DNA of 64,000 nucleotides from Trichosporon coremiiforme (Eukaryota > Basidiomycota > Tremellomycetes > Trichosporonales > Trichosporonaceae): assembly GCA_039545355.1 (NCBI GenBank), contig BCJJ01000011.1, forward strand, positions 454,702-518,701. Reading direction: 5' to 3'. Under the pieces are notes generated by a model that worked only from the letters and a program-made list of their open reading frames with translations, was not told where the DNA came from and did not search any database. A program made the translations under genes and the position numbers. Each line of letters begins with the position of its first letter. The stretch's first letter is position 1. Below, piece after piece: positions 23,669 to 34,264 of the stretch.

Positions 23669-24584
23669 GGCGTAGGATGTACGAGGAAGTCAGCAGTATC
23701 TTGTGTTTTTTGTTCTTTATCTTTCCCTTTGATATCAACAGTAGCGTCGGCCGCAGAGGCGCATCCTGCGACCACGAAGCAGTAGCAGAGTAGTAGAGCA
23801 TATTCTCTGTAGAGATAGAACCATGTCAGGAATGCATCAACACGTACATTGCACACGTACATTGCGCCCGCAGCAATGCAGGAGCAGCAGGCGATCAGCA
23901 AGGAGGACAAAGGGCCGTGCACCTCATTGCCTATTCATCAACCCTAAGGCCTAATGGACAGACTCGTCAAATTACTGCCGCGTATCTCGCCAAGCTCGGC
24001 TAGATCTGTTATCTCCCCAGATGCTGATTGGACGGAATGACATGTGCACCGCTCACTGTCCGAACGTTTCACGACAGGAGAGGAATGCAGCCATGCAGCT
24101 ATGTGCATTGTGAAGCTGACTGGGTCCGTGCCGCCCATGTGGAATGTGTGTTGTGCATGACACAGCGAGTCTTCAGGCATGGCGTTGGTGCGGCCAAAGG
24201 AGGGCTCGGATGCAACTTGCAATCACAAGCAGCTCGGTGATTGCCGAGAAGGCGTTCCGAGCACCGGACATCGTGATAGCGATGGTGACAGGCAATGCAA
24301 TGCAGGCAGCTGCGGATTCCGTCTGCAGTGCTTCTATTGCAATCAAGTGTATTGAGAGGATTGTTGAGACAACGCACGCTGGCTTGCAGAGCTTCGCGTA
24401 GTCAGGCAGCGCCGCCTTCGTCATTGTCTGGATCCAACACATACCAAAACACACAAAGAGCGCCCCCCCCCCCCCCCCCACATTGACTGACCCAAACTCC
24501 CACCTCTTCTGACGACAGCTCCCACGCCCTCGTCCTTCTTCCTCATTCTCTTATATCACTCCAAACCACCCAGCACCACCCAGC
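23669..24584. other. Intergenic spacer
   Basis: This 916-bp stretch holds the kinase 3' UTR and the upstream region of the small gene at 24585. ORFs here have no family resemblance. A poly-C tract lies at 24462-24479, and a pyrimidine-rich leader with CTTATATCACTCC precedes the next ATG. Confidence 0.5.
24462..24479. repeat. Poly-C tract (18 C)
   Basis: Eighteen consecutive C lie about 105 bp upstream of the start codon at 24585. There are no ambiguous bases here, unlike the tract near 11150. Confidence 0.95.
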
Positions 24585-25187
24585 ATGCCTCCCTTTCCTC
24601 CAGCACCCCGGCCAAGCGACTCAATGAGGATCCACCGACCCCATCGGCGCCGACCTGACCACACTCCCACACCACCGGCAGTCAAGCCGAGGGAAGAAGG
24701 CGAGCGGTCCCGCCTCCTAACCCAGCTGGAGAGGGAGAAACGCCGCGTCACGTCTCTGGACGCTGATGTCCGCTCAATCGCAAGGAGACAAGAAGAAATG
24801 CGCCGCCGCGCTAGACCGACTCTGCCGCTGTCGTGGCTGCCCTCTCCGCCTGCGACGCATGATGCTTGTGAGCACCCCAACGGCGTGTATGGCATCACCA
24901 ACTCCACAATCAACGACAGTCCGATCATCGCTACGGATGTCAACGGCAGTATCAAGGGCATCAGAGGCGGCAGCGGTGGTGCTCCACGTGCACCAGTGAG
25001 GAGCAACAGCTTGATCGCACGGCGGGATCAAGAACTCGATGCGCACACACAACTCACCCTCGCTAGACTTGACGAGACGGCGGCCCTGAGAAGGATTGAG
25101 CGGGCCGAGCGACTGATCAAGATACAGGCCATTGAGGGGCTGGTTGCGCGCCTGGTGCCCGTGGGAAGAAAGGAGGGGTACGATTAG
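24585..25187 (+). CDS. Small charged coiled-coil protein of unknown function
   Basis: I do not recognise this 200-residue single-exon protein. Residues 1-35 are Pro/Arg-rich. Residues 35-75 form a charged helix with heptad character (SRLLTQLEREKRRVTSLDAD). A Ser/Asn/Gly-rich linker follows. The last 45 residues form a second amphipathic helix (LTLARLDETAALRRIERAER) ending in VPVGRKEGYD. No signal peptide or membrane segment is present. Support for a real gene is moderate: an AACCACCCAGC-type leader with an upstream TATA-like element, an ATG in good context, and a consistent helix pattern. There is no splice or homology support. It stands next to two secreted-protein genes of equally unknown type. 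Confidence 0.5.
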   Translation: MPPFPPAPRPSDSMRIHRPHRRRPDHTPTPPAVKPREEGERSRLLTQLEREKRRVTSLDADVRSIARRQEEMRRRARPTLPLSWLPSPPATHDACEHPNGVYGITNSTINDSPIIATDVNGSIKGIRGGSGGAPRAPVRSNSLIARRDQELDAHTQLTLARLDETAALRRIERAERLIKIQAIEGLVARLVPVGRKEGYD

Positions 25188-25617
25188 GGGAGTGAGCAGA
25201 GCTTGTCCGTCCTGACGGCATGATGCGATGCAGATGTCTCGATCCTTCGGCAACAATTATAGGAAGCACTGACGAGATACTGACCCATTGGATTCGAGAT
25301 CATTGGCAGCCGACAGTCTCGGAGGTCCAGACTCGATTGGGTTCCAAAACCTTGCCTACCCGATGACATGAGACGGGGTCCGTCGCGACGCACAAAGCAG
25401 CCCTGCGCAACTCCGAACACTTCGGACACACCATCTCACCATTGTCTCTCACCACCCCTCTCGCATGCCTTATAACTATCCGTGTCAAGTTGTCGCGATC
25501 TCCACCCCGTACGACTTGACGTCCCCTTGCACTTTTTGAGCCAGACGCTCAGACGAGGGCTGGATAAGTCGGCTTATCCACCCACCATTCCCAGACTCTC
25601 CTTGACGGAGCGACACC
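25188..25617. promoter_or_regulatory. Upstream region of the secreted charged-repeat gene
   Basis: This 430-bp spacer contains a TATAACTA element near 25470, about 150 bp before the start codon at 25618. The rest shows no recognisable feature. Confidence 0.4.
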
Positions 25618-27990
25618 ATGAGAATCGCACTCGCAGCGTACCTCGCCCTCGCGACGGCGGCTGCCGCCGCCCCGATCCAGGTTTCGTTCGATTACGTCCC
25701 TTCGTCCACCTCTTCAGCTCCGGCGGCGACAGGAGTGAAGTCGCCGCCGCGCGGTCATAGGCCGGTTGTGTATCGCCGTGATGAGAATGGCGACAACGGC
25801 AGGGATAACGGCGAGAAAAAGGACAAGCACAAGAACGGGAATAACGGCGACAACGACAACGGTGGCGAGCACAAGGAGGAGAACAAGGATGAGCACAAGG
25901 ACGAGCACAAGGACGAGCACAAGGACGAGAACAAGGACGGGAACAAGGACGAGAACAAGGACGAGAACCACGGCGAGAAGAAGCCGGAGGAGAACAAGGG
26001 TGAGGAGCACAAAGAGGAGAACAAGGGCGAGGAGCACAAAGGAGAGGGGCACAAGGGAGAGGAGCGCAAGGGAGAGGGGAATAAGGGAGGAGGACAAGGG
26101 AGCGGCGCCGACGACCAGGACCTCGGGAACAATCAGGGCGACAACAAGGGTGACAGGCCCGCGGACGGCAACCAGAACAAGGGCCAAGACGGTAAAGGAG
26201 GAGAGGGCCACGACGAGAAGAAGGGAAACGCCAACGCCGGAGGAGACGGTGGCGGCGACAAGAAGGACGACAAGAAGGAGAACGCCGAAGGCGGTGCCGC
26301 ACCGTTAGCTAAAGGAGAGGAGAGATACGCGCAGAAGACTTCTGGTAACCTTGCCTTCACTCAACTCCCCACCGGCGGCACTACCGCTCCTCAAGGAGGA
26401 AACGATGCCGTCGCCATGAACGCCGAGGACAGCGCCAAGACTGACGCCGCAAGGGGTCCCGCCTCCGCTGCTGGCGCTGCCGGAGCTGCCAACAACACCG
26501 GTGCTCCAGAACCTGCAACAACTGCTACGGGTGCCGGAGCTGCCCCCGCGAAAGCCGCTCCGGAGACTCTTGCGGGTGCCGATGCCGCAGGAGATGTTGC
26601 CGCTGCCCCCGCAAATGCGGCTGCCGTGGGCGCCGCCGCTGCCGACCTCAGTGCTTTCAAAGCAGCTGGCACCACGGCAGCCACCGCCAATGGCGTGTCG
26701 CCCTCTGCCATCGACGCACTGAGAAGGAAGGAGACGATAACGATCACGGAATCCATGAACAAGGTTCTTGATCCGAACCTCGATCCAAGCACGTTGGAAC
26801 AGGGTATGTGGGCCTGGTGGGACGGCTACCTGGGCATGAGCGATGATCAAGGGTTTGACAAATTCGACGTCACCACCGAGTCGCAGCTGTCATTCTACCG
26901 GAAGATCGACCAGTATCCCAAGCGCTTTGAGTGGGAAGGTCCCATGATGAGCCGCCAGTACCGGCGCGAGCGTTACCTTGCTACAAAGCACAAGCTGGAG
27001 CAGTTCATCGGCTCTGAGGCTGGGAAAAATTCTGATGCCGACGAGCAGTGGAAGCAGAAGTCTGCCGAGTACAAGCAGAAGCTCCTCAACCAGGAGAGCG
27101 AGGCTATGGCGAAGACTGTGGCAGGGGTCACAACGACGCCTATGGCTGTGAATGCGGCTCTGAAAGCGATCACGGCCGCCAAAGCCCAAGCACCCGCGCC
27201 GGCGGCCCCCTCGAAGAAGGCGCAGACCACCAAAGCGAGGGACTCCACCTCGTTAGCCACTATCCCCACAACTACGGCAATCTACACTTATGCATACAAC
27301 GGACCGCCAGCACCGGGCGCGGCGAGGACGACCGTTTGGGCTCTAGCTCCCCCTGACAGCCCGAACAAAGCAAAAGCGGAGGAGAGCATCAAGAAACTCG
27401 TTAGCGAGCTCCAAAAGGGCGCCAACAAATCCACCAAGACCAATGCACGCCGCGCTGTCGGCCCGACGGCTGCAATCAATGCCCCTCCTGCTTCCGCTAC
27501 GTCAGCCGCGGCGACGGAGGAGTTCACCATACTCAAGCTGATGGAGATGGTCACCGGCGTAATCGCCGCTGCGGCGCGCAAGAACCCCAACGCGGTGGCG
27601 GATCCGCACTCTCTTCGCCGTCGCAGCTCTTGGGACCTCGACTTTGTGCCCGATGGCCCGCCCGCTGGGAACTGGGATGACCTGAACCAGTGGATCGAAA
27701 GATGCCAGACGTGGCGCACGGCAGCCCGCGACCAGCAGAACAAGTACGCTAAGATGGGCTTCCAGATGACGGATCCGCCGCTTATTCCTGCCGGAGGTGA
27801 CTGGGCCTCGATCCTCCGCTGGGTGGAAAGCGCGAAGGCTTGGCGGTCCGAGTGGATTTACAAGGCTGTGTATTGGGAGAATCATCGCGTCGATCGCGAA
27901 AACTTCACGGCGTTCCAAAACAAGCTCCAGGCGTGGTACAAGTCAATGTTCCAGTCAATGAAGGTGAAGGCCAATGCCAAGGGGCAGTAG
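25618..27990 (+). CDS. Secreted protein with charged repeat and Trp-rich duplicated C-terminal motif
   Basis: This is a 790-residue single-exon protein of no family I recognise. Residues 1-20 (MRIALAAYLALATAAAAAPI) are a clear signal peptide, with likely cleavage after the Ala run. A dibasic Kex2-type site follows (VYRRDEN, about residue 55). Residues of about 58-235 are almost only Lys, Asp, Glu, His, Asn and Gly, built of KDEHKDE/NKGEEHK-like units. An Ala/Gly/Thr-rich linker follows to about residue 370, then LRRKE, a second dibasic site, and a folded-looking region rich in Trp/Tyr (MWAWWDGYLGMSDD). Two related Trp-rich units end the protein: PAGNWDDLNQWIERCQTWR (about 680) and PAGGDWASILRWVESAKAWR (about 723). 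No GPI signal or C-terminal membrane segment is present. A cell-wall or matrix role is only a guess. Confidence 0.85.
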   Translation: MRIALAAYLALATAAAAAPIQVSFDYVPSSTSSAPAATGVKSPPRGHRPVVYRRDENGDNGRDNGEKKDKHKNGNNGDNDNGGEHKEENKDEHKDEHKDEHKDENKDGNKDENKDENHGEKKPEENKGEEHKEENKGEEHKGEGHKGEERKGEGNKGGGQGSGADDQDLGNNQGDNKGDRPADGNQNKGQDGKGGEGHDEKKGNANAGGDGGGDKKDDKKENAEGGAAPLAKGEERYAQKTSGNLAFTQLPTGGTTAPQGGNDAVAMNAEDSAKTDAARGPASAAGAAGAANNTGAPEPATTATGAGAAPAKAAPETLAGADAAGDVAAAPANAAAVGAAAADLSAFKAAGTTAATANGVSPSAIDALRRKETITITESMNKVLDPNLDPSTLEQGMWAWWDGYLGMSDDQGFDKFDVTTESQLSFYRKIDQYPKRFEWEGPMMSRQYRRERYLATKHKLEQFIGSEAGKNSDADEQWKQKSAEYKQKLLNQESEAMAKTVAGVTTTPMAVNAALKAITAAKAQAPAPAAPSKKAQTTKARDSTSLATIPTTTAIYTYAYNGPPAPGAARTTVWALAPPDSPNKAKAEESIKKLVSELQKGANKSTKTNARRAVGPTAAINAPPASATSAAATEEFTILKLMEMVTGVIAAAARKNPNAVADPHSLRRRSSWDLDFVPDGPPAGNWDDLNQWIERCQTWRTAARDQQNKYAKMGFQMTDPPLIPAGGDWASILRWVESAKAWRSEWIYKAVYWENHRVDRENFTAFQNKLQAWYKSMFQSMKVKANAKGQ
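25858..26100. repeat. Degenerate in-frame repeat coding for KDEHKDE-type units
   Basis: Units such as GAGCACAAGGAC and GAGAACAAGG(A/G)(C/T) recur in frame. The first part (about 25880-25930) is nearly perfect and the later units drift. This encodes the charged repeat of the secreted protein and is a likely site of length variation between strains. Confidence 0.8.
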
Positions 27991-28454
27991 GGTGCTCTCT
28001 GGTAGAGCTCGATGTATATATTCATTTGTTCCGTAAACAGGGCGTAAATAGAACTCTGTAATTATTCGAAACGCCACTAAATTAGGATTGGAGTTGACAG
28101 ACGCTCAGTTGCTTCAAATATCATAGCTTGAGCCAGCCCTCGGCGACGACCGAAGCTTCTCCTTAACTAAACGCGCCGCTCGAGAAGTCCGAAGATGAAA
28201 CATGACAAAAGAGTCAGTCGCAATCACCCGGGGCCGGGGAGCCGCCGGGGCGAAACCTTAACTTCGCGAGTTCCACCCGCAAACTATCTCAGACCACAGA
28301 AACTAACTTTCGAACGTCTCCAGGTGCGGAACGTTCGTCTCGAGATGTCATGTGCTACTGGACACCACACCCTGGGCGTGTCAGTCGTGAAGGGTTGAAA
28401 GAAGGGATGTGAACGCATGCCCCACCTTCGTTCTCTCCATCACTCACGGCGACA
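27991..28454. other. Intergenic spacer
   Basis: This 464-bp spacer lies between two genes on the same strand. It is AT-richer than its surroundings just after 27990, as expected for a 3' UTR. Nothing else was recognised. Confidence 0.45.
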
Positions 28455-29268
28455 ATGCCGGCCCTCTCGTTGTTCACGCTGGGTTAGTGGCCATCGTCGG
28501 CATAGGTCTTTCCATGGGTGAGTGCTGACGTCCAGTCATCTCCACGACACTCGCCTCCGCTAGCCTCGTCCGGCGGCAACTTGGCGACCACCTCAACGAT
28601 AACGGCAATGTGACTTGGCCGATCCAAGTCGTTCCGTACGAGGACAACAACGTGCCGTCAAACTGTGCCGAGCCCTGTAACGCCTGGAAAGAAGCGACAC
28701 GGAAGGGAACCTGTGCTATTCCTCTGCCTAGCAATCTGCCTTTAGCCGCTCAGACAAGTCGCTTGCCTGACGGAAGCGTTCTCACAACCTGTCCGTTATG
28801 GACCATGCGCGGCGAGGACGTCTGCGCCGGACTTGATGTTCAGGCCAGTTGCACCCTGTGCACCTTTCCGAATCTGAATGTCACGCGGCCATCGTATGTT
28901 GCGACATACGGAGGGTTGGTCAAGGATTGCCAGGCGAAGGGGTTCAAGCTGCCAGTGAGTATCGGGGTCAGAATTGGCGAATGGCGGAAGGGAGGGTAGG
29001 GGGACTGACGAGACAGGAGTCAGTGCCAGGCATCGATATGAAGAACCCCCTCGCTGGCTTGAAAGCGTCGGATGGTGAGGGTACGCCGTGGAATCAGATC
29101 TATGGCACGCCGCCTGCAAACACTCCAGCTGTCGCTGCCGCTGAGTCGCCGAGCAGCTCGATCGCAGCCGCTGCATCGGCCACCGCCTCTTCCAGCGCCG
29201 CTCGGCGCTGGGCGCGCCCCGGTGTCGCCCTGAGTCTCACGACGCTGGCCGCTGTGTCTCTCATGTAA
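28455..29268 (+). CDS. Small eight-cysteine secreted protein, predicted GPI-anchored
   Basis: I do not recognise a family. The exons are 28455-28482, 28536-28954 and 29017-29268 (232 aa). Splicing the 28-nt first exon to exon 2 creates an uninterrupted signal peptide (MPALSLFTLVISTTLASASL), which strongly supports the intron. A Kex2-like RR follows at about residue 23. The mature part holds eight Cys: Cx3C, then single Cys near GTCAIP, TTCPLW and DVCAG, then CTLC and DC. It also has two N-x-T sequons (NVT). The last 60 residues are Ser/Ala/Pro-rich and end in a hydrophobic tail (GVALSLTTLAAVSLM) right at the stop, as in GPI-anchor signals. The Cys spacing does not match the CFEM pattern. Likely location is plasma membrane or cell wall. 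Confidence 0.82.
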
Positions 29269-29363
29269 GAGTTAGATCTATGTACAATGCATGGGAAACA
29301 GGAAGTACAATCTACTGTCATGCTACACTCTGTCGCTACAAACAACTGGCTGCTCCGCAGCTT

Positions 29364-32300
29364 TTACATCTTGAAGAGGAAGCCGAGGTCCTCGACCGTG
29401 AGCTTGCCGAGGGCGGCGTCCGGGTCACGGCTGAGTGCCGCGTCCGTCATGGCGAGCTTCTTCGCCTGCAGCTTGACGATCTGGTCCTCGATCGAGTCTT
29501 CGACGACGAACTTGGTGATCGTCACCGCGCGTTTCTGGCCGAGACGGTGAATACGGTCTGACGTTAGCTGGAATTCGCGTATGACAGCTTGAGACACTTA
29601 CCTCCAGCCTGGTTTTCGACGGAAGGGTTCCACTGGCCGTCAGGTTCAAAGAGCTCGTGCACAACTCACCCAAGAGTCCATCATGAACACTCGCGACGCC
29701 TCAGTCAGGTTGAGCGCGACACCACCCGCCTTGAGCGAGATCAAGAATACAGTGACCTGCGTGTTCTTCATGAAGTGCTGGATAGTCGCATCACGCTGTT
29801 GCGGCGTCATGCCACCTTCAAGTCGGCAGATCTGACGGTTAGAGTCAACGCCCAGAGAAGTGACCTACGTTGAAACCGGCGCGCTGCAGACGGAACGCGA
29901 TGATGTCCAGGAACGACACGAATTGGGAGCTGAAGTTAGCTCAGCTACGAGCAAAGATAGCTTACAAAACGAGCGACTTGATGGTGCAGTCCTGCTTGCG
30001 AAGCTTCTCGAGCTCGTCGACAAGCGCCTCGAGCTTGGACGACGAGCGCCACTTGTCGACATCGAGACGCGACAGGATGCCCTGGCGCGCGCGCTTCCCG
30101 TTCGTCTCGGAGAGGTCGATAGCCTCCTGCTCAAGGTCGATCGAGATCTCAATGTGACACACAGGACATTCGGGCTGGGGTCAGCTAGTAAGCACGCTTG
30201 GTTAGCTTACGTTGTGTCCTCGAAGCTGCTGCATCTCGAGGTACTGTTTGATGCACTCGCGATCGAAGACGTGGTGGCACTGCGACACGATGGCGTCCTC
30301 GGCCGAGTCGTTACAGATACGGCAGATGCTGCCCTCAGTAGTGGGCTGCGCGAGAGAGCTCGTCTGCGACTTGAGCACGAGATCGGGGTGACAGGCCATT
30401 TGACGCATTCTCGTGATGAGCGAGAAGATGTTGGAGTAATCTGGGGTCAGTTGTGGACGTTCTGAGCGAGCTCACTATTCAGAACGGTTCCAGCCTCCAC
30501 GTAGGTATTGAACTCGCGCTTCGCGTTCGTAAAAAGACTCATGTACAGCTCCTTCTCGGCGGGCGAGAAGTAGTCGCGGCGGATGACGAGCGTGCGCGGG
30601 GGAAGACCGAGGTCGTCCGCGCGCTCGATCTTGGTTCGGCTGAGAATCAGCAAGACAAATCGGTGACAACTCACCGGAGCATCATGCGGTCGAGCAGAAT
30701 CTTGAGCTTCTTGAAAGCGGTGTGGCCCGGGTTACCAGGCTCGATACCGTAGCGGACAATGGGGGTGAGAATCTCCGAGTTCCAGAACGAGACGTGGTCC
30801 ATCGGCTTGTGCCCGCAGTCGTCACAGTGACGCCTGTCACCGAACTTCCAGTGCAGCGACTTGCACGAGCACTTCTTGCAGTAGTAGAAACTGGCGTCAG
30901 CTTGTGGCCCACGTGGGCTTAAGCTTACCTGAAGGGGTCTGCGCCGAGGAAGCGGACGAGCGAGTACAGCTCTCCAACACGGTTCTGCAGCGGCGTACCC
31001 GACAGACACCAGCGGTACTTGGCCTTGAGCGCGAAAGCGGCCTTGGCAGCGTTCGTCGTACGCTCCTTGATGTTGTGCGCCTCGTCGAGAATAACACGGA
31101 ACCACTCGAAGGCGTGCATCGGGCTCGGCTCAGTGATCATGAGGTTGCCGCGCTTGAAGCCACGCTGCTGTCGGCGGAAGGAAGCCTCAAGCGTACCGTA
31201 GGAGCACAGCACAACGTCGTACTTCTTCAAGTCGATCTTGCTGCGCGAGTTACCGTGCCAAAGGCAAACAGAAAAGCCTTCCGCATGCGTCTCAATCTCG
31301 TTCTTCCACTGCATAAGCGCAACGACGGGCGCAACGACAAGCGATGGCTTGCGACGTGGCTCGGAGAGGAGGAGAGCGATGGTTTGGATACTGGAAGTTA
31401 GAGCGAACAGACCCCAGTGAACTCACGTTTTACCCATTCCCATCTCGTCAGCAAGCATGCCACCCTTCCATGGTCCCTCCTCCTGCTTCTTCATCCAGTA
31501 CAGACTCTCCTTCTGGAACGGCAGCAGTGTCAGCTTCAGCGAGGGATGTGCTTCCATCGGAACAGGCTTGACAGGCTCGAGGTTGGCTTCGAGGTCACCC
31601 CAAGCGTCGACAAGTTCGGGGTGGTGCTGATGTTAGGTAAAACTCTTCGCGAAGTTAAACTTACTCTCTGCAGGCGAATCTGGTTCTTCTCGCCCTGCGT
31701 CAGCTTGCGCCCGAGCTCGGCGGCAAGCTTGCGCTCCTGCTTCTTGATCTCTGCCTTCTCCGCGCTCTCCTCGTCCTTCTCGCGGCGGCTCTTCCTCTTC
31801 TTCCCCTTCCATGCTTCGGGAAGTTCATCGCCTTCCTCGCCATCGAGGCGCCTTCCCTTGGTCGCCTTCGCCTTGCCCTTCGCCTTCTTCTTCGGCGCCG
31901 GCGAGTCAGACAGGTCAGAGAGGAACTCAGACTCCTCCGCCTCGGACTCGGAGCCCTCCCAGATCTTGTCGGCCAAGGGAGTGCTAGTCCCGCTGGCGCC
32001 GGGGGTGGGGAGCGCAGACGACGAGGATGAACCATTCATGCGACGCTCGGCGGCGCGCAGGATCGCAGCGCGGTTGGCGGAGGAAGGCGCAGGCTTAGCC
32101 TCCTCTTCGCTAAGGACGAAGTCACTACCCTCGTCATCGTCGTCGTCGCTGCTGCTGATCGAGATCGCCTTCGCTTTTCCCTTGCCTCTGCCGCGGGTGG
32201 CGGCCTTGGCGAGAGGCTTGTCTTCCTCAGACTCAGACTCTGATTCAGGCTCCACCTTCGGGGGGCGTCCGCGACCGCGACGCGCAGGTGGAGGAGGAGG

Positions 32301-32678
32301 CGTGATGATGTCTTCCTTGACATCATCGTCGTCGTTCAAAAGCAGAACGTCGTCGTCGACGGGCTCGCTCTTCACGGAGGCGCGGCGCGAGGAGCGCGTC
32401 GGCATGCTAACATGATCGAGGACCTGGCGCTTGGAGGAGCGTGTGGAGACAGAGGAGGAAGCTGAGGTCAGAAGGGCCAAAGGAGGGGATGACTCACCTC
32501 TGCGCTTGGCGCGGACGGGCTTGACGTCCTCTTCGTCAGACATGCTGAGGGGAGTCGGGACCTGATTTCCCGAGGAGGGTGTTGATTCCTCGGAGGGGGC
32601 CGAGAGTGCATTCTTCTCGTTCGGAGTCGGGAGGGGGTTGCCGCGCGTGGCCCGTGAGGACCGTCGTGTTCCTACCAT
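29364..32678 (-). CDS. RAD16: Rad16-type SNF2 ATPase with RING finger (global-genome nucleotide excision repair)
   Basis: Rad16 works with Rad7 in repair of UV lesions in silent DNA and carries a ubiquitin-ligase RING. Twelve exons were traced: 32678-32498, 32461-31665, 31626-31427, 31390-30929, 30890-30675, 30639-30476, 30440-30211, 30174-29966, 29929-29869, 29831-29670, 29632-29602 and 29557-29364 (968 aa). The first 36-nt intron is a multiple of three and could be retained. The N-terminus is acidic, with an AT-hook-like RRGRGRPPK. The helicase core has [11 protein letters not shown] (Walker A), ILDEAHNIK (DEAH box) and [13 protein letters not shown] Cys-rich insert ([15 protein letters not shown] with CDDC) and a C3HC4 RING ([24 protein letters not shown]) separate the lobes. 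The C lobe has [12 protein letters not shown]. The protein is nuclear. Confidence 0.95.
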
Positions 32679-33288
32679 CGGGGGTGAGGTGCGTATGGGG
32701 TGGCGAGGGGGATGGGGAGTTTCCAGAACGCGAAAGGGCGTCGTTGCTGCCCAACGTGCTGTTCCCCCGCGGCCTGGGTGACAGACATATTTTCGGTGGA
32801 GGTCCGGGGTGGTTGACTGGACTTGCATGGACAGGTCCATACGCGCGTTCTTTGGCCGTTCAAAGTTGCCGTTTCAGGGCCGGGCACGCGAAACCCAGGT
32901 GCCGATCACCGATCAAACTCCTCCCTGCCTGGCCACCCAGCGCGCCTCCTGTCTTCCTTCGTGGGCAGACTGTCCACCGTACGACCGCCATACCCACTAC
33001 TGCGGGGCGACGGAGCTCTCCGCAACGGCCGCGAAAAGTCTATCACGTTGTGCATCAATCTCACAACAGGTACAAATAATACTAGGGGTTATATGCAAGG
33101 TATCTCTAATCGTTGCGTAAGATTTCGTATAATGGGTAGTGCGTTGGTATAGTGGGGGCTGGCCATGTGTTGCGATCTGGGTAACCGAAGGAAGAGGAAG
33201 AGACAAAAATACGAGAATGGAAGAGTTAGTAGTACCTGCTGGGTCAGTGGGCTGGTCGGGGGCGGGCAAGACTATAAAGCCTGGTCAC
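32679..33288. other. Intergenic spacer
   Basis: This 610-bp stretch holds the RAD16 promoter and the ERF4 3' flank. ORFs across it show no family content. It becomes AT-richer near 33060-33130. Confidence 0.45.
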
Positions 33289-34264
33289 TCACTCAATCTC
33301 GAGCTACGTTGTCAGCTACTTCCTCGGATGGGAAAGGCAAGTACTCACATACTGCAGCGCGACGTCGCGCGGGGAAAGAACGTTGAGACCAATGGGGTTG
33401 AACGTTGACTCGTTGTATGACCGGATGATGCCCTCAGCACGACGGAGTTCCTGGCTGTTAGCTCTCCATCACCTGTAAGCTACCATACCTTCTCAAAGTG
33501 ACTCGTGTGCCACATCAGACTCGTCCACCACGTCGCGATCGCGAGCAGGTTGTCCATGACAGCCCCACTGACGGAATACGCCTCGCGCAAGGGCACGTTG
33601 ATCTCCTCGATGAAAGCCGTGAACTTGGCGGGACTGATGCGCGACTCAAGCTCGAGAGGGAAGCTTGTCGAGAACCTGTATGTCAGCTCGGACAGCTCAA
33701 TATGCGAGCTGCACGCACTGGCAGATGTCTCCGAGGTGCCAGTCACGCTCGATGCGGACAATCTCCTTGGGCAGGTCGCGCCCTATCGTTCCCGTCTGCG
33801 GTTGTCCGTAGTACGTCGAATTCGGCACACCGGCCAGCGGCACGCTGGACCGCGGCTCGCTGGTTGTTAGCTGGATTACAGAAACACCTAGCTCACCCCT
33901 GTCCACCGCGCCATCCGGCAAGGTCGCCTTGGACCTTCTCCTCCCATCTCGTCAGCTTCTTCGGCGGCTGCTCCTCGAGCCACGGCTCGTGGAATGCCTC
34001 TGGCTTCGCAGCGCCGTTCAGCGATCCGAAGTTGTCCTGCTGTGACGGCGTAGCGGGACTGGTTGGCCGCGAGCGCGGCCCGGCAGAGAGCGACGACGGA
34101 GGGCGCGGCGATAGCGACTGGCGCTCAAACGCCGGGGGCGGCGACGCAGACGGTGGGCTGTAGTATGATGTGGGCGCAGAGCCGTTCTGAGCGTTCTGCG
34201 CGTTCTGCGTCACGGTCGCGATCGCCGGACGCATGAACGGGTGGTTAGCGGGTGGGGACGCCAT
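33289..34264 (-). CDS. ERF4: Ras palmitoyltransferase subunit Erf4 (GOLGA7/Erf4 family)
   Basis: Erf4 is the accessory subunit of the Erf2 DHHC palmitoyltransferase that lipidates Ras at the ER/Golgi. The exons are 34264-33897, 33859-33719, 33675-33489, 33450-33349 and 33303-33289 (the last codes for LEIE and stop), giving 270 aa. Residues 1-150 are Pro/Ser-rich and low in structure. The domain begins with IVRIERDWHLGDICQFSTSFPLELESRISP, read across the 2/3 splice. This holds the family ERDW and FxxxFPxELxxRI patterns and is followed by KFTAFIEEINVPLREA and a hydrophobic helix (NLLAIATWWTSLMW). It then has YNESTFNPIGLNVLSPRDVAL, another family block. The length is close to other basidiomycete Erf4 proteins. 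Confidence 0.88.
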
